DNA of 64,000 nt, taken from NCBI RefSeq assembly GCF_004353225.1, contig NZ_CP037934.1, forward strand, positions 3,472,001 to 3,536,000, in the 5' to 3' direction. The notes beneath the pieces are model-generated. The model did not search any database, had not been told where the DNA came from, and worked only from the letters and a program-made list of their open reading frames with translations. Made by a program: the position numbers and the translations under genes. This DNA is from Marinobacter sp. JH2. GTDB lineage: Bacteria > Pseudomonadota > Gammaproteobacteria > Pseudomonadales > Oleiphilaceae. Positions 17,322 through 28,062 of this stretch are shown piece after piece; position 1 is the first letter of the stretch; each line of letters starts with the position of its first letter.

Positions 17322-18638
17322 GTGAACCTCAACTCGATGTCTGTCGTTGAAATAAAAGCCCAGTTGCTTGATGAGCTGGCGCTCGCCCGTACCAGAACTG
17401 AACAACTCATCAAGTCGTTATCGGACACCCAGCTGGAGGTTCCCTATCACCCCGGTGTGAATCCGCCGCTTTGGGAGATGGGGCATTCGGCGTTTTTCTA
17501 TGAGGTGTTTGTATTCAAGTTGCTGGACGGCACGGCGAGTTATAACCCGGCGATGGACGATCTCTGGGATTCGTTTCATGTTCAGCACCGGGATCGTTGG
17601 CGCAGGGATTTGTTTCCCGGACGTGAGGAGACGCTGGCGTATTTTCGGACGGTTTATGATCGAGTTGCGGAGCGTATTCGGCGTTGTGAGCTGACGGATC
17701 AGGAGCTGTATTTGTATCGCTATGCGATTTTTCACCAGAACATGCACATTGAGTCTTTGATCTGGTGTCGTCAGACGGTGAATTATCCGGCCCCGGCGGA
17801 TTTTGTTGGTGATCGGCCGGCACCGGGTGACGCGGTTGCCGGTGATGTGGAGGTACCGGCGGGGCGTTGGGTGATGGGGATGCCCGGGGCTTCGGAGGCG
17901 TTTGCGGCGGAGGATTTTGCGTTTGATGCGGAGAAGCCGCGGTTTGAGGTGCAGTTGCCGGGGTTTGCGATCAGTCGGGCGTTGGTGACGAATCGGGAGT
18001 TTTTAGCGTTTGTTGAGGATGACGGTTATCAGCGGCCGGAGTTGTGGTCGTTTGGCGGGCAGCAGTGGTTGGCCTCAGCTCCAGGGCACCCGGTGTATTG
18101 GCGGTGCCATGAGGCGCAGTGGCAGGTTCGGTTGTTTGATCAGTGGCTGCCGTTGAACCCGGATGCGCCGGTGACACATGTTTCGTTCTGGGAGGCGGAG
18201 GCGTGGTGTCGTTGGGCCGGGCGGCGTTTGCCGACGGAGTATGAGTGGGAGGTGGCCGCTTTGGCGAACCAGCCGGGTGAGGTTTTTCGGCGCTTCCCTT
18301 GGGGGAATCAGGCGCCGGACGCTTCTCGCGCGGATATGAATGGTCGGTCGATGTCGCAGAATCCCGTGTTTGATTACCCCGCGGGTGAGAGTCGGTTTGG
18401 GTGTCGGCAGATGCTGGGTTCGGTGTGGGAGTGGACCAGCGATCAGTTTTTGCCCTACGACGGCTTCAAAGTGGATATGTACCCGTTTATGTCAACGCTG
18501 CAGTTTGGCGACCACAAGGTGACTCGCGGCGGGAGTTGTGCCACGACATCGAGTTTGATTCGTGGCACGTATCGGCAGGCTTATTTGCCCCAGAGAAATG
18601 ATGTGTTTACCGGTTTTCGTACCTGCGCGTTAAGTTGA
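17322..18638 (+). CDS. EgtB/SenA-like nonheme-iron sulfoxide (selenoxide) synthase homologue
   Basis: A 438-residue protein with an N-terminal DinB_2 domain and a C-terminal formylglycine-generating-enzyme (SUMF1/C-type lectin) domain, the layout of EgtB, OvoA and SenA. Three likely iron-binding histidines are H55 in WEMGHSAFF and H138 and H142 in FHQNMHIES; these correspond to the 3-His facial site of mycobacterial EgtB. The C-terminal domain shows GRRLPTEYEWEVAA, GSVWEWTSDQF and VTRGGSC. The LYRYAIFHQNMH/CRQTVNYPAP region looks closer to SenA-type sequences. No EgtD, SenB or SenC gene is adjacent, so the substrate is open. GTG 17322 is chosen because AGGGAG lies nine bases upstream; ATG 17337 is possible. 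An ATG at 17256 lies inside the repeat. Confidence 0.8.
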   Translation: MNLNSMSVVEIKAQLLDELALARTRTEQLIKSLSDTQLEVPYHPGVNPPLWEMGHSAFFYEVFVFKLLDGTASYNPAMDDLWDSFHVQHRDRWRRDLFPGREETLAYFRTVYDRVAERIRRCELTDQELYLYRYAIFHQNMHIESLIWCRQTVNYPAPADFVGDRPAPGDAVAGDVEVPAGRWVMGMPGASEAFAAEDFAFDAEKPRFEVQLPGFAISRALVTNREFLAFVEDDGYQRPELWSFGGQQWLASAPGHPVYWRCHEAQWQVRLFDQWLPLNPDAPVTHVSFWEAEAWCRWAGRRLPTEYEWEVAALANQPGEVFRRFPWGNQAPDASRADMNGRSMSQNPVFDYPAGESRFGCRQMLGSVWEWTSDQFLPYDGFKVDMYPFMSTLQFGDHKVTRGGSCATTSSLIRGTYRQAYLPQRNDVFTGFRTCALS

Positions 18639-20228
18639 TGGCTGCCTGGGGTCGGAAAGCGTAACCTCCGGTTCAGGGACTTCCGGGGCTATCTGCTGCA
18701 AGTGGCTCGCTAGGGCCACCCCGGTTTCGCTCATGGTGAGATAGGCTTCGTTGGCTCCGGCTTCGCGAATGCGTTCGGCTTCGTCTTCAAACATGGTGTG
18801 GGCGACGATGTAGCCGGTGAAGCCGAGTTTCCTCAGCATGCGGGCGGCGATCAGTTTGGCTTCTATATCGCCCATAGCGAGGATGACGGCTTCCACCGAG
18901 GGCATGTGCAGGGCTTCCCAGAAGGTGTTGTCTTCGGCATCGGCGTATACCACGTTGCGCCCCTGTTTCTGATGTCGCGCAACTTTGGCTAAGTCGGAAT
19001 CCAAAGCCATGAGGCGGGCTTCGGTGTCGCTCAGTGCATCGTACGCGGCGGTTCCGGTTCGCCCCATACCCATAACAACCACGCGGGTATCACCCAATGA
19101 TATCGGCAGTTCATCCGGGTGCCGCCGATCGTTTTCGAAGGGCACGAGGCGGTGGCTCCAGCGTTCGTACAGTGGGTGTGCCAAACGGTTGAGCGGCGCG
19201 GATATCAGGAATGACAGCGCCACCGCTAAGGCCAGCGGAACCAACCATTCAGGCAGGGCTACGCTAGCGACAATCAGGCCGAACTCACTGTAATTGGTCA
19301 GTGCCAATGAGGTCAGGAAGCTGCTGCGTGCACGCAGGCGGAAAAGCAGCATCAGGAAGAAGAACAAGATGCCTTTTAAGGGAAGAATCAAGGCCACGAC
19401 AATTGCGAAGATGATGGCGTCTTTTCCTGGCAGGCCGTCAATGCCGATTTGAAGAAAGAATCCCACCAAGAAGATTTCTTTCACGCTCCACAAGGATTTC
19501 GCCAGTTCCTGACTTCTCGGATGGTTGGCCAGAATGGCACCGAACACCAGTGCGCCGAGTTCCGAGCTAAGCCCAACTGCCTGAAAGCCCAAGCCACCCA
19601 GCACCAGTGCAAGCAACAAGCCAAGCAGGACCAGCAGTTCTTCGTGGCCGCTTGCGTCCAGGAGCTTGTACAGAACCGGTCGAAGCAAGGGCAGACCAAA
19701 TACGATCAGCGCCCATTGCGATGGCGTTTGCCCTGCCGCCAGGCTCATCACCACCAGTGCAATTAAATCCTGCATGATCAGAATGCCAATCGACACTCGT
19801 CCGTGGAAAGCACGCAGTTCTCGTTTGTTTTCCAATACCTTGGCGGCCAGCACGGTCGAGGAGAAGGACAAGGCGATCGCCAGCATCAGCGAGGTGTACC
19901 AGCTGACGTCAAGAATCAGATATATACCGGGTGCGAATACCAATGCGGTTACTGCGAAGTGCAGCAGGCTGCCACCAATGACTTCCGGGCTGATCACCGA
20001 TTTCAGTTTCAGCTTGAGTCCGACGGTAAAGAGCATGAGCAAAACGCCCAGATGGGCGATGTGATCCAGCACGACGGTGGGTTCCGGCGAGATCGGGATG
20101 GATGGGTTAGCAGCCATCGCGCTGAGGATAAAGCCCGCTGCGAGATAGCCAATGAGCGGGGGCAGATGCACCGTTTTGATCAGCAGGCCGAGGCCAAAGG
20201 CAAAGGAAATCCAGATCGCTTCAGGCAT
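18630..20228 (-). CDS. CPA2-family cation:proton antiporter with TrkA-N domain (YbaL/KefB-like)
   Basis: A 532-residue protein with about twelve membrane helices (opening ISFAFGLGLLIKTVHLPPLI) followed by a cytoplasmic Rossmann TrkA-N domain (VVVMGMGRTGTAAYDAL, about 395-411). The family exchanges K+ or Na+ for protons. The absence of a C-terminal TrkA-C domain places it with YbaL-like proteins. Its stop codon overlaps the end of the convergent EgtB-like gene by nine bases. No KefF/KefG partner gene is present. Confidence 0.9.
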   Translation of the reverse strand: MPEAIWISFAFGLGLLIKTVHLPPLIGYLAAGFILSAMAANPSIPISPEPTVVLDHIAHLGVLLMLFTVGLKLKLKSVISPEVIGGSLLHFAVTALVFAPGIYLILDVSWYTSLMLAIALSFSSTVLAAKVLENKRELRAFHGRVSIGILIMQDLIALVVMSLAAGQTPSQWALIVFGLPLLRPVLYKLLDASGHEELLVLLGLLLALVLGGLGFQAVGLSSELGALVFGAILANHPRSQELAKSLWSVKEIFLVGFFLQIGIDGLPGKDAIIFAIVVALILPLKGILFFFLMLLFRLRARSSFLTSLALTNYSEFGLIVASVALPEWLVPLALAVALSFLISAPLNRLAHPLYERWSHRLVPFENDRRHPDELPISLGDTRVVVMGMGRTGTAAYDALSDTEARLMALDSDLAKVARHQKQGRNVVYADAEDNTFWEALHMPSVEAVILAMGDIEAKLIAARMLRKLGFTGYIVAHTMFEDEAERIREAGANEAYLTMSETGVALASHLQQIAPEVPEPEVTLSDPRQPST

Positions 20229-20299
20229 GGAAGGCTCTTACCGGGGAACAGAACAAGAAGGCTACCTTGTTTTTTCCCCGCATTGAAGTCGATTTACGG

Positions 20300-21268
20300 C
20301 TAACGTGCTACCATTTTTTCTTGGTCGTTATTTGACCGGTAGGGCTGGGAAAACTCAAGAAACAGCTGGGCCGATTCTTCCGGTGTCTCGATCATCGGCG
20401 CATGGCCGATGCCTTCGAGGATGGTCAGTTGGGCGCCGGGTATGTCTTGTTTGAAGAGGGCTCCATTACGGTAATCCAGCACACGATCTTCTTTGCCCCA
20501 GACGATCAGAACCGGATCTTCAATGTGTTTGATTGCATCACGAAAATCAGAGTTCAGGCCAGCTTCGCGGATGTCGGAAAAAATTTTTTTATTGATGTCT
20601 TGATTGGCAATGGCTTTTTCTTCCATCACTCCCAGTATGGGCCAGGGAATAAAGGGCTTTTCTTCCATCGCGAAGTCGACCAAACGCTCAAAGTCGCCCG
20701 GTTGGGTGGGGATCAGCGGGTTGTCGCCGGCAAGCACCAGTTCGGTGAGTTCGTTGTGGTATTCCAGGATGCCGGCGGGGTTAAACAGAACCGCCGTTTC
20801 AATCTGTTCGGGGTAGGTGGCTGCATAGAGCGCGGTGATGGCCCCACCCATGGAGTTGCCCATCATGTGCATGGTTTCGATGTTCAGGGCTTTAAGAATG
20901 AGGGCAAGATAACCGACTTGCTCTTCCAGTCGGTAGCCGAGGTCGAGGGGTTTGCTGCTGTCGCCGTGGCCGGGTAGGTCGATGGCGTATACGTTGAACT
21001 CTTCGGTGAGCTCCCCTGCCATTCGTATCCAGTTGTCTTTGTTGGCGGCAAATCCGTGCACAAGAACGATGGTGTTGCCGTTGTTGGCTTCACGGTTTCG
21101 GAGGTAAGTAATTTCCAACTCACCTACGTTTATTTGGCTGACTTCGAGCCCGGCACCGGAGCGTTCCCAGTCCATGGCATTTTCGTAAATGCCTTGCCGC
21201 GAGCATGCGGTGGTGAGCAACACCGTTACAAACAGCAGGGCAAGGGATATAGGTGATGATTGCAACAT
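20300..21268 (-). CDS. Alpha/beta-hydrolase lipoprotein
   Basis: A 322-residue hydrolase with a lipoprotein signal (LALLFVTVLLTTAC, cysteine near residue 22), so it is probably membrane-anchored outside the cytoplasm. It shows the oxyanion-hole stretch VLVHGFAANKDNW, the nucleophile elbow GNSMGGA, the acid region WGKEDRVLDY and the late histidine in GIGHAPMIETP, so a full Ser-Asp-His triad is present. The substrate is unknown; an esterase or lipase role is likely. ATG 21268 is used because it puts the lipobox at the correct distance; the frame is open to 21319. Confidence 0.85.
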   Translation of the reverse strand: MLQSSPISLALLFVTVLLTTACSRQGIYENAMDWERSGAGLEVSQINVGELEITYLRNREANNGNTIVLVHGFAANKDNWIRMAGELTEEFNVYAIDLPGHGDSSKPLDLGYRLEEQVGYLALILKALNIETMHMMGNSMGGAITALYAATYPEQIETAVLFNPAGILEYHNELTELVLAGDNPLIPTQPGDFERLVDFAMEEKPFIPWPILGVMEEKAIANQDINKKIFSDIREAGLNSDFRDAIKHIEDPVLIVWGKEDRVLDYRNGALFKQDIPGAQLTILEGIGHAPMIETPEESAQLFLEFSQPYRSNNDQEKMVAR

Positions 21269-21328
21269 GCTTGGTTCCCCGGGAGCGTTGAGGTCGTTCA
21301 TTTTTTGAAGGGGTACCACATTACGGCA

Positions 21329-21355
21329 TAAAAAAGCCCGGTCAATGACCGGGCT
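21329..21355 (-). terminator. Rho-independent terminator of purHD
   Basis: On the minus strand AGCCCGGTC and GACCGGGCT pair around a short loop and are followed by six T. It lies 27 bases past the purD stop codon. Confidence 0.88.
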
Positions 21356-21382
21356 GACACTGCGTGTGATCGGCGTTACAAA

Positions 21383-22669
21383 TCAGCCTTGTTCACGGGC
21401 AATCGCCCGGTATGCAATGTCTTTACGGCAGAATACGCCGTCCCACTCAACTTTCGCGGCCAATTCGTAGGCGCGCTGTTGAGCTTCGGTGACGGTGTTG
21501 CCAAGGGCTGTGGCGCAGAGTACGCGACCGCCGTTAGTGACAACGTTGCCGTCTTTTAGGCTGGTACCGGCGTGGAAGACTTTCTCGCCGTCTACCTCGG
21601 TTTCCGGCAAGCCGGAGATCACGTCGCCCTTATTGTAGCTGCCCGGATAACCACCGGCGGCCAGAACGATGCCCACTGAGGCGCGCTCGTCCCACACGGA
21701 ATCACACTGGTCTAGGGTACCGTCAACGGCTGCCAGGGACAGTTCAACGATGTCAGACTTCATGCGCAGCATGATTGGCTGAGTTTCCGGATCACCGAAG
21801 CGGCAGTTGAACTCGATCACCTTGGAAGCACCGGAAGCGTCGATCATCAGGCCGGCGTAAAGGAAACCCTTGTAAGGGTGGCCTTCTGCTGCCATGCCGT
21901 TAACGGTCGGCATGATCACTTCGTCCATAATGCGCTGGTGCACATCGGCTGTGACCACTGGCGCCGGAGAGTAAGCACCCATGCCGCCGGTGTTGGGGCC
22001 GGTGTCGCCGTCACCAACGCGCTTGTGATCTTGGGAAGTCGCCATGGCCAGTACGTTCTTGCCATCAACCATAACGATGAACGAGGCTTCTTCGCCGTCT
22101 AGGAACTCTTCAACGACCACGCGGCTGCCGGCATCGCCAAAGGCGTTACCAGCCAGCATGTCGCGAATGGCGTCTTCGGCTTCTTCCAGAGTCATCGCAA
22201 CGATGACGCCTTTACCGGCGGCCAGGCCATCAGCCTTAACCACAATCGGTGCGCCTTTCTCACGAACGTAGGCGAGAGCGTCGTCAACGTCGGTGAAATT
22301 GGCGTAGTCCGCGGTTGGTATTTTCTGGCGGGCCAGGAAATCCTTGGTGAAGGCTTTGGAGCCTTCAAGCTGAGCTGCTCCGGCACTGGGGCCGAAGATG
22401 CGTAGGCCGCGATCTTCAAACTTGTTGACCACGCCGGCAACCAGCGGGGCTTCCGGTCCGACGATGGTGAGGCCGACATTGTTCTGTTCGGCAAAGTTGG
22501 CCAGTCCGTCCAGATCCATGACGTCCAGATCGACGTTTTCCAGACTGGGCTCGCGGGCTGTGCCGGCGTTACCCGGTGCGACAAAAACCTTGTCGGCCAG
22601 CGGGGACTTGGCGGCTTTCCAGGCCAGTGCGTGTTCACGACCGCCACTGCCGATAATCAGAATGTTCAT
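21383..22669 (-). CDS. purD: Phosphoribosylamine-glycine ligase
   Basis: PurD joins glycine to phosphoribosylamine with ATP to give GAR, the second step of purine synthesis. The 428-residue product has the N-terminal GSGGREHALAWK motif, the ATP-grasp domain (PIVVKADGLAAGKGV, about 138-152) and HKRVGDGDTGPNTGGMG (about 214-230), all at family positions. The length matches E. coli PurD. AGGAG lies seven bases before the ATG. It follows purH by 22 bases and shares its transcript, as in Pseudomonas. Confidence 0.97.
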   Translation of the reverse strand: MNILIIGSGGREHALAWKAAKSPLADKVFVAPGNAGTAREPSLENVDLDVMDLDGLANFAEQNNVGLTIVGPEAPLVAGVVNKFEDRGLRIFGPSAGAAQLEGSKAFTKDFLARQKIPTADYANFTDVDDALAYVREKGAPIVVKADGLAAGKGVIVAMTLEEAEDAIRDMLAGNAFGDAGSRVVVEEFLDGEEASFIVMVDGKNVLAMATSQDHKRVGDGDTGPNTGGMGAYSPAPVVTADVHQRIMDEVIMPTVNGMAAEGHPYKGFLYAGLMIDASGASKVIEFNCRFGDPETQPIMLRMKSDIVELSLAAVDGTLDQCDSVWDERASVGIVLAAGGYPGSYNKGDVISGLPETEVDGEKVFHAGTSLKDGNVVTNGGRVLCATALGNTVTEAQQRAYELAAKVEWDGVFCRKDIAYRAIAREQG

Positions 22670-22691
22670 GTTGTGCTCCTGAATGCTGTGA

Positions 22692-24272
22692 TCAGTGACG
22701 GAAATGGCGCATGCCAGTGAAGACCATGGCGATGCCGTGTTCGTTGGCTGCGTCGATCACTTCCTGGTCGCGCATGGAACCGCCCGGTTGAATCACCGCG
22801 GTGATGCCGGCAGCGGCGGCGGCATCGATGCCGTCACGGAATGGGAAGAAGGCGTCGGAAGACATCACCGAGCCTTTGACTTCCAGACCTTCATCGGCGG
22901 CTTTAATGCCGGCGATTTTGGCGCTGTATACGCGGCTCATTTGGCCTGCACCCACACCGATGGTGCGGCCGGCTTTGGCGTAGACGATGGCGTTAGACTT
23001 AACGTATTTGGCCACTTCCCAGGCAAACAACAGGTCGTTCAGCTCTTCTTCGGTGGGCTGGCGGTCGGTAACCACTTTAACGTCTTCCATCGCTACCATG
23101 CCCAAGTCGCGATCTTGAACCAGCAGGCCGCCGGTGACGCGCTTGTAGTCCATGGTCTTGGCTCGGTGGCTGTCGAATTCGCCGCAGGCCAGCAAGCGAA
23201 CGTTCTTCTTGGCAGATACGATCTCTACCGCTTCCGGCGCGATGCTGGGGGCAATGATGACTTCCACGAACTGGCGATCAACGATGGCTTGGGCGGTTTT
23301 AGCATCGAGCTCGCGGTTAAAGGCGATGATGCCACCGAAGGCTGAGGTCGGATCGGTGGCGAAGGCCAGGTCGTAGGCCTGAAGAATGTCGGCACCAATG
23401 GCGACGCCGCAAGGGTTGGCGTGCTTAACAATGACGCAGGCAGGATCTGCGAATGGCTTCACGCATTCCAGAGCGGCGTCGGTATCGGCTACGTTGTTGT
23501 AGCTGAGCTCTTTGCCTTGCAGTTGTTTGGCAGTGGCGACGCAAGCTTCACGCGGGTTGCTTTCGGCATAGAAAGCGGCGCGTTGGTGCGGGTTTTCGCC
23601 GTAACGCATATCCTGAACCTTCACGAACTGGGCGTTGAAGGTGCGAGGGAAGTCAGCGTTGTCGTTGTCCGGTGTGCGTCCGCCCAGGTAGTTGGCGATG
23701 GCACCGTCGTAACCGGCGGTGTGTTCGAAGGCTTTGACCGCCAGATCGAAACGAGTGTTGTAGGTCAGGTCACCGTCGTTTTCTTCGAGTTCTTTCAATA
23801 CGCGGCTGTAGTCGGAAGCGTTCACCACAATGGCAACGTCGTTATGGTTTTTAGCCGCGGCGCGAACCATGGTCGGGCCACCGATGTCGATGTTTTCGAT
23901 GGCCGTGGCGAGATCGCAATCCGGGTTGGCAACGGTGTCTTCGAACGGGTAGAGGTTCACCACCACCATATCGATCGGGTTAATGCCGTGCTCGGCCATG
24001 ATGGCGTCGTCGGTACCGCGACGGCCCAGAACGCCACCGTGGATCTTCGGATGCAGGGTTTTCACCCGGCCGTCCATCATTTCCGGGAAGCCGGTGTAGT
24101 CGGACACTTCGGTGACCGGTACTTTGTTTTCCTGTAGCAGTCGGAAAGTGCCGCCAGTAGAGAGCAGCTCTATACCGCGTTCGGTCAGGGCACGGCCGAA
24201 ATCGACGATGCCAGTTTTATCACTCACGCTGATCAGGGCGCGACGGACGGGGGTGTTAGCCTGGTTTGCCAT
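22692..24272 (-). CDS. purH: Bifunctional AICAR transformylase / IMP cyclohydrolase
   Basis: PurH performs the last two steps of IMP synthesis: formyl transfer from 10-formyl-THF to AICAR, then ring closure. The 526-residue protein has the N-terminal IMP-cyclohydrolase domain ([27 protein letters not shown]) and the C-terminal transformylase domain ([34 protein letters not shown]). It heads the purHD transcript, downstream of dusB-fis, the usual order in Pseudomonas-type genomes. Confidence 0.97.
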   Translation of the reverse strand: MANQANTPVRRALISVSDKTGIVDFGRALTERGIELLSTGGTFRLLQENKVPVTEVSDYTGFPEMMDGRVKTLHPKIHGGVLGRRGTDDAIMAEHGINPIDMVVVNLYPFEDTVANPDCDLATAIENIDIGGPTMVRAAAKNHNDVAIVVNASDYSRVLKELEENDGDLTYNTRFDLAVKAFEHTAGYDGAIANYLGGRTPDNDNADFPRTFNAQFVKVQDMRYGENPHQRAAFYAESNPREACVATAKQLQGKELSYNNVADTDAALECVKPFADPACVIVKHANPCGVAIGADILQAYDLAFATDPTSAFGGIIAFNRELDAKTAQAIVDRQFVEVIIAPSIAPEAVEIVSAKKNVRLLACGEFDSHRAKTMDYKRVTGGLLVQDRDLGMVAMEDVKVVTDRQPTEEELNDLLFAWEVAKYVKSNAIVYAKAGRTIGVGAGQMSRVYSAKIAGIKAADEGLEVKGSVMSSDAFFPFRDGIDAAAAAGITAVIQPGGSMRDQEVIDAANEHGIAMVFTGMRHFRH

Positions 24273-24323
24273 GGTTCAGTTTCTTCGCTGTTCAGATAAG
24301 CCGAGGGTAGCCTGAATAAAGAA

Positions 24324-24357
24324 CAAAGGCCTCGCGAACGAATCCGGGAGGCCCTTG
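24324..24357 (-). terminator. Probable terminator of dusB-fis
   Basis: On the minus strand CAAGGGCCTC and GAGGCCTTTG pair (one G-U) around a 14-base loop, followed by TTCTTTATT. It is 15 bases past the fis stop. The T tract is broken, so termination may be partial. Confidence 0.55.
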
Positions 24358-24371
24358 TGGATCGAGTCTGA

Positions 24372-24689
24372 TTATAGCAGACCGTATTGCTTCAGTTTCT
24401 TGCGCAGGGTTCCGCGATTCAGACCGAGCATGGTGGATGCCTTGGTTTGGTTGTTGCGGGTGTACTTCATTACCTGCTCGAGCAGTGGCGCTTCAACTTC
24501 AGAGAGCACCAGTTGATACACATCGGTGACGGGTGCTCCGTCCAGTTGCGCGAAGTAGTTCTTCAGAGCAACTTCTACGCTGTCGCGCAGGGTGACGCTA
24601 TTGCCGCTGCCGTTTACCGTGTGCAACTGATGCAATTCATCGTTGGCCGGGGTGCTCAGATTATCGTGTGCCAAAGTCTCAGCGGTCAT
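24372..24689 (-). CDS. fis: DNA-binding protein Fis
   Basis: Fis is a small nucleoid protein that bends DNA and activates rRNA and other growth-linked promoters. The 105-residue product ends in the conserved helix-turn-helix ([20 protein letters not shown]), preceded by [14 protein letters not shown]. The N-terminal arm is somewhat longer than in the 98-residue E. coli protein. It overlaps the dusB stop by four bases (ATGA), the classic dusB-fis operon in which Fis production follows dusB transcription. Confidence 0.95.
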   Translation of the reverse strand: MTAETLAHDNLSTPANDELHQLHTVNGSGNSVTLRDSVEVALKNYFAQLDGAPVTDVYQLVLSEVEAPLLEQVMKYTRNNQTKASTMLGLNRGTLRKKLKQYGLL

Positions 24690-25684
24690 GCTGCGAATAC
24701 CTCTCCATTTCGTAAGCGTGCAAAGTACTGTGCGATGCTGTCTTTTTGCTCCAGTGGGTCTTCGATCCCATTGAAGCGACTGCGGAACTGTTTGCTTTCG
24801 TCGTGGGTCTGCAGATACCAGCCCACATGTTTTCTGGCGATACGCACGCCCATCTTTTCCCCGTAGAAGCTGTGCAGCTCGGCAAGATGCTCCAGGAGTA
24901 TCTGCTCGACTTCATTCAGGGGCGGAGCCGCAAGGTGTTCGCCGGTTTCCAGAAAGTGCATGATTTCCCGGAAAATCCATGGACGGCCTTGTGCGCCTCT
25001 GCCGATCAGCAGCCCGTCTGCGCCGGTGTAGGTCAGCACATGGCGGGCTTTCTCTGGTGTGGTGATGTCGCCATTGGCAAACACTGGAATACCAACACTG
25101 GCTTTTACTTCGGCAATGGTGTCGTATTCGGCATCGCCCAGGTATTTGTCGGCTCTTGTGCGGCCGTGTACAGCGAGGGCCCGAATGCCTGCGTCTTCCG
25201 CCATTTTTGCAATTATTTTGGCGTTTCGGTTGTCGCGATCCCAACCTGTGCGCATTTTCAGTGTCACCGGAATATCAACGGCGCTGACCACCGCTTCCAG
25301 AATTTCCCGAACCAGCTTTTCGTCTTTCATCAAGGCCGAACCAGCGGCCTTGTTGCAAACTTTTTTGGCTGGACACCCCATGTTGATGTCGATGATCTGG
25401 GCACCAAACTCGGCGTTTTGCCTTGCGGCATCGGCCAGCATGTCTGGGTCGCCGCCGGCAATTTGCACTGACCGGGGCTCGGGTTCGCCCTGATGGTTCA
25501 TCCGGGTGCGAGATTTGCGCGTATGCCAGAGCTTGCTATCCGCTATGACCATTTCCGATACAGCCAAACCGGCGCCCATTCTTCGACACAAAAGCCGAAA
25601 CGGGCGATCTGTTACACCGGCCATGGGTGCAACTATCAATGGGTTGGGCAGGGTGTACGGCCCGATTTTTGCCGTTGGCAGCAT
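24686..25684 (-). CDS. dusB: tRNA-dihydrouridine synthase B
   Basis: DusB reduces specific uridines in the tRNA D-loop to dihydrouridine with FMN and NADPH. The 332-residue protein has the FMN-barrel start [15 protein letters not shown], the active-site cysteine in [21 protein letters not shown] (split here as [10 protein letters not shown] and CNKAAGSAL), LKMRTGWD and VHGRTR, and [16 protein letters not shown] for phosphate binding. ATG 25684 is chosen so that the protein starts close to [11 protein letters not shown]; a GTG at 25702 is possible. It leads the dusB-fis operon. Confidence 0.94.
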   Translation of the reverse strand: MLPTAKIGPYTLPNPLIVAPMAGVTDRPFRLLCRRMGAGLAVSEMVIADSKLWHTRKSRTRMNHQGEPEPRSVQIAGGDPDMLADAARQNAEFGAQIIDINMGCPAKKVCNKAAGSALMKDEKLVREILEAVVSAVDIPVTLKMRTGWDRDNRNAKIIAKMAEDAGIRALAVHGRTRADKYLGDAEYDTIAEVKASVGIPVFANGDITTPEKARHVLTYTGADGLLIGRGAQGRPWIFREIMHFLETGEHLAAPPLNEVEQILLEHLAELHSFYGEKMGVRIARKHVGWYLQTHDESKQFRSRFNGIEDPLEQKDSIAQYFARLRNGEVFAA

Positions 25685-25810
25685 GATCTGAGTCCGTGTC
25701 ACAGCGGGTTTAGCAAGGTTCGGTTTTTAGTCGTTGCTCAAAATCTGATCGACTGTTTCCCGAAGGGCGGTAATGATACCGCCGAGGGCAGTTTGATTGA
25801 AGGGATAAAT

Positions 25811-25838
25811 GAGCGAAAAAGTTGATTATTTTTCGCTC
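25811..25838. other. Perfect hairpin between DUF3426 gene and dusB
   Basis: GAGCGAAAAA and TTTTTCGCTC are perfect 10-base arms around an 8-base loop. It lies about 55 bases past the DUF3426 stop on the minus strand and about 125 bases upstream of dusB. It may end or stabilise the upstream transcript or attenuate reading into dusB-fis; it lacks a clear T tract beyond the stem. Confidence 0.5.
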
Positions 25839-25893
25839 TGTCTGGTTGACTTTTGCTCGACCGACTGCAGGCCTTTGTTTGGGCTATCGGTAT

Positions 25894-27090
<1,197 letters not shown>

Positions 27091-27163
27091 GCTGTTATCC
27101 TGAACGCTCCGTCACTGCGTGATTACTAAGAACCACGCAGTTTAGACGTAAACGTTTGATTCG

Positions 27164-28060
27164 TCACTCGTCCTTGCGCCGTCCTGTGAGGCGTACCCAC
27201 TCTTCTTTCTGTTCGGGTTCGTCCATGATAAACCAAGGTTCGTAGGCTTCCATAACTTCTCTGGCTTGGTTCGACAGAATGCCGGAGAGTACAAGGCTAC
27301 CGCCGGTGCGAGTCAGGGTGGCTAAACGAGGCGCCAAGCCAATCAACGGTTGTGCCAGAATGTTGGCGAGCATCACGTCGGCTTGGGTGTCGGGGTCACT
27401 GCCGGGCAAGTAAAGGTCCAGCCGATCGTCTTCAACCTCATTGCGCCGGGCATTTTCACGACTGGCTTCCAGAGCTTGAGGGTCGGTGTCTACGCCAATC
27501 ACGTGCTTGGCGCCCAGTAACAGAGCCGCAAGGCCGAGAATGCCGGAGCCGCAGCCATAGTCGATTACTTGCTTGCCATCAACATCCTGGCCATCCAGCC
27601 ACTGCAGGCAGAGGGCTGTTGTAGGATGGGTGCCGGTGCCGAAAGCCAGGCCCGGGTCCAGCAGAAGGTTAGCGGCATCCGGGTCGGGGGCTTCGTGCCA
27701 GCTTGGAACAATCCAGAGCCGCTCGCCAAAACGCAATGGATGGAAGTCGTCCATCCAGGCCCGCTCCCAATCTTTGTCTTCGACCAGCGTAACCTCAATC
27801 TCTGCCAGAGTTTGCTGGGTTTGCTGATGCCAGGCATCCCGAATATCGGAGCACAGCTGCTCGATATCCCGGTCCGATTGAAACAGGCCTGTTACGGTGG
27901 TTTGGCTCCACAAGGGGGTTGTGCCTGGGTCCGGCTCGTAGAGGGGTTGATCAGCGGCATCTTCCATGGAAACGGCATCCGAACCCATTTCCATAAGCAA
28001 GTCTTCCAGCTGATCCGCATTGTCGGGATCAGCTGGAATCTGGAGTTGTATCCAGGGCAT
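27164..28060 (-). CDS. prmA: Ribosomal protein L11 methyltransferase
   Basis: PrmA uses S-adenosylmethionine to trimethylate ribosomal protein L11. The 298-residue length is typical. The N-terminal L11-binding domain (MPWIQLQIPADPDNADQLED) is followed by the SAM-binding motif VIDYGCGSGILGLAALLLGA (about 163-182), the acidic loop GVDTDPQALEASREN and the catalytic-region motif DVMLANILAQPLIGLAPRL. It starts two bases after the accC stop on the same strand, so it is probably translated from the acc transcript. Confidence 0.96.
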   Translation of the reverse strand: MPWIQLQIPADPDNADQLEDLLMEMGSDAVSMEDAADQPLYEPDPGTTPLWSQTTVTGLFQSDRDIEQLCSDIRDAWHQQTQQTLAEIEVTLVEDKDWERAWMDDFHPLRFGERLWIVPSWHEAPDPDAANLLLDPGLAFGTGTHPTTALCLQWLDGQDVDGKQVIDYGCGSGILGLAALLLGAKHVIGVDTDPQALEASRENARRNEVEDDRLDLYLPGSDPDTQADVMLANILAQPLIGLAPRLATLTRTGGSLVLSGILSNQAREVMEAYEPWFIMDEPEQKEEWVRLTGRRKDE

Positions 28061-28062
28061 GG

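Noticed and set aside
17162..17428. An 88-codon minus-strand frame across the repeat element and the start of the EgtB-like gene
   Set aside because: It arises from the palindromic repeat and core, and overlaps the start of a real gene.
22695..23345. Open frames on the plus strand opposite purH
   Set aside because: Shadow frames of a well-conserved gene; no ribosome site and no family resemblance.
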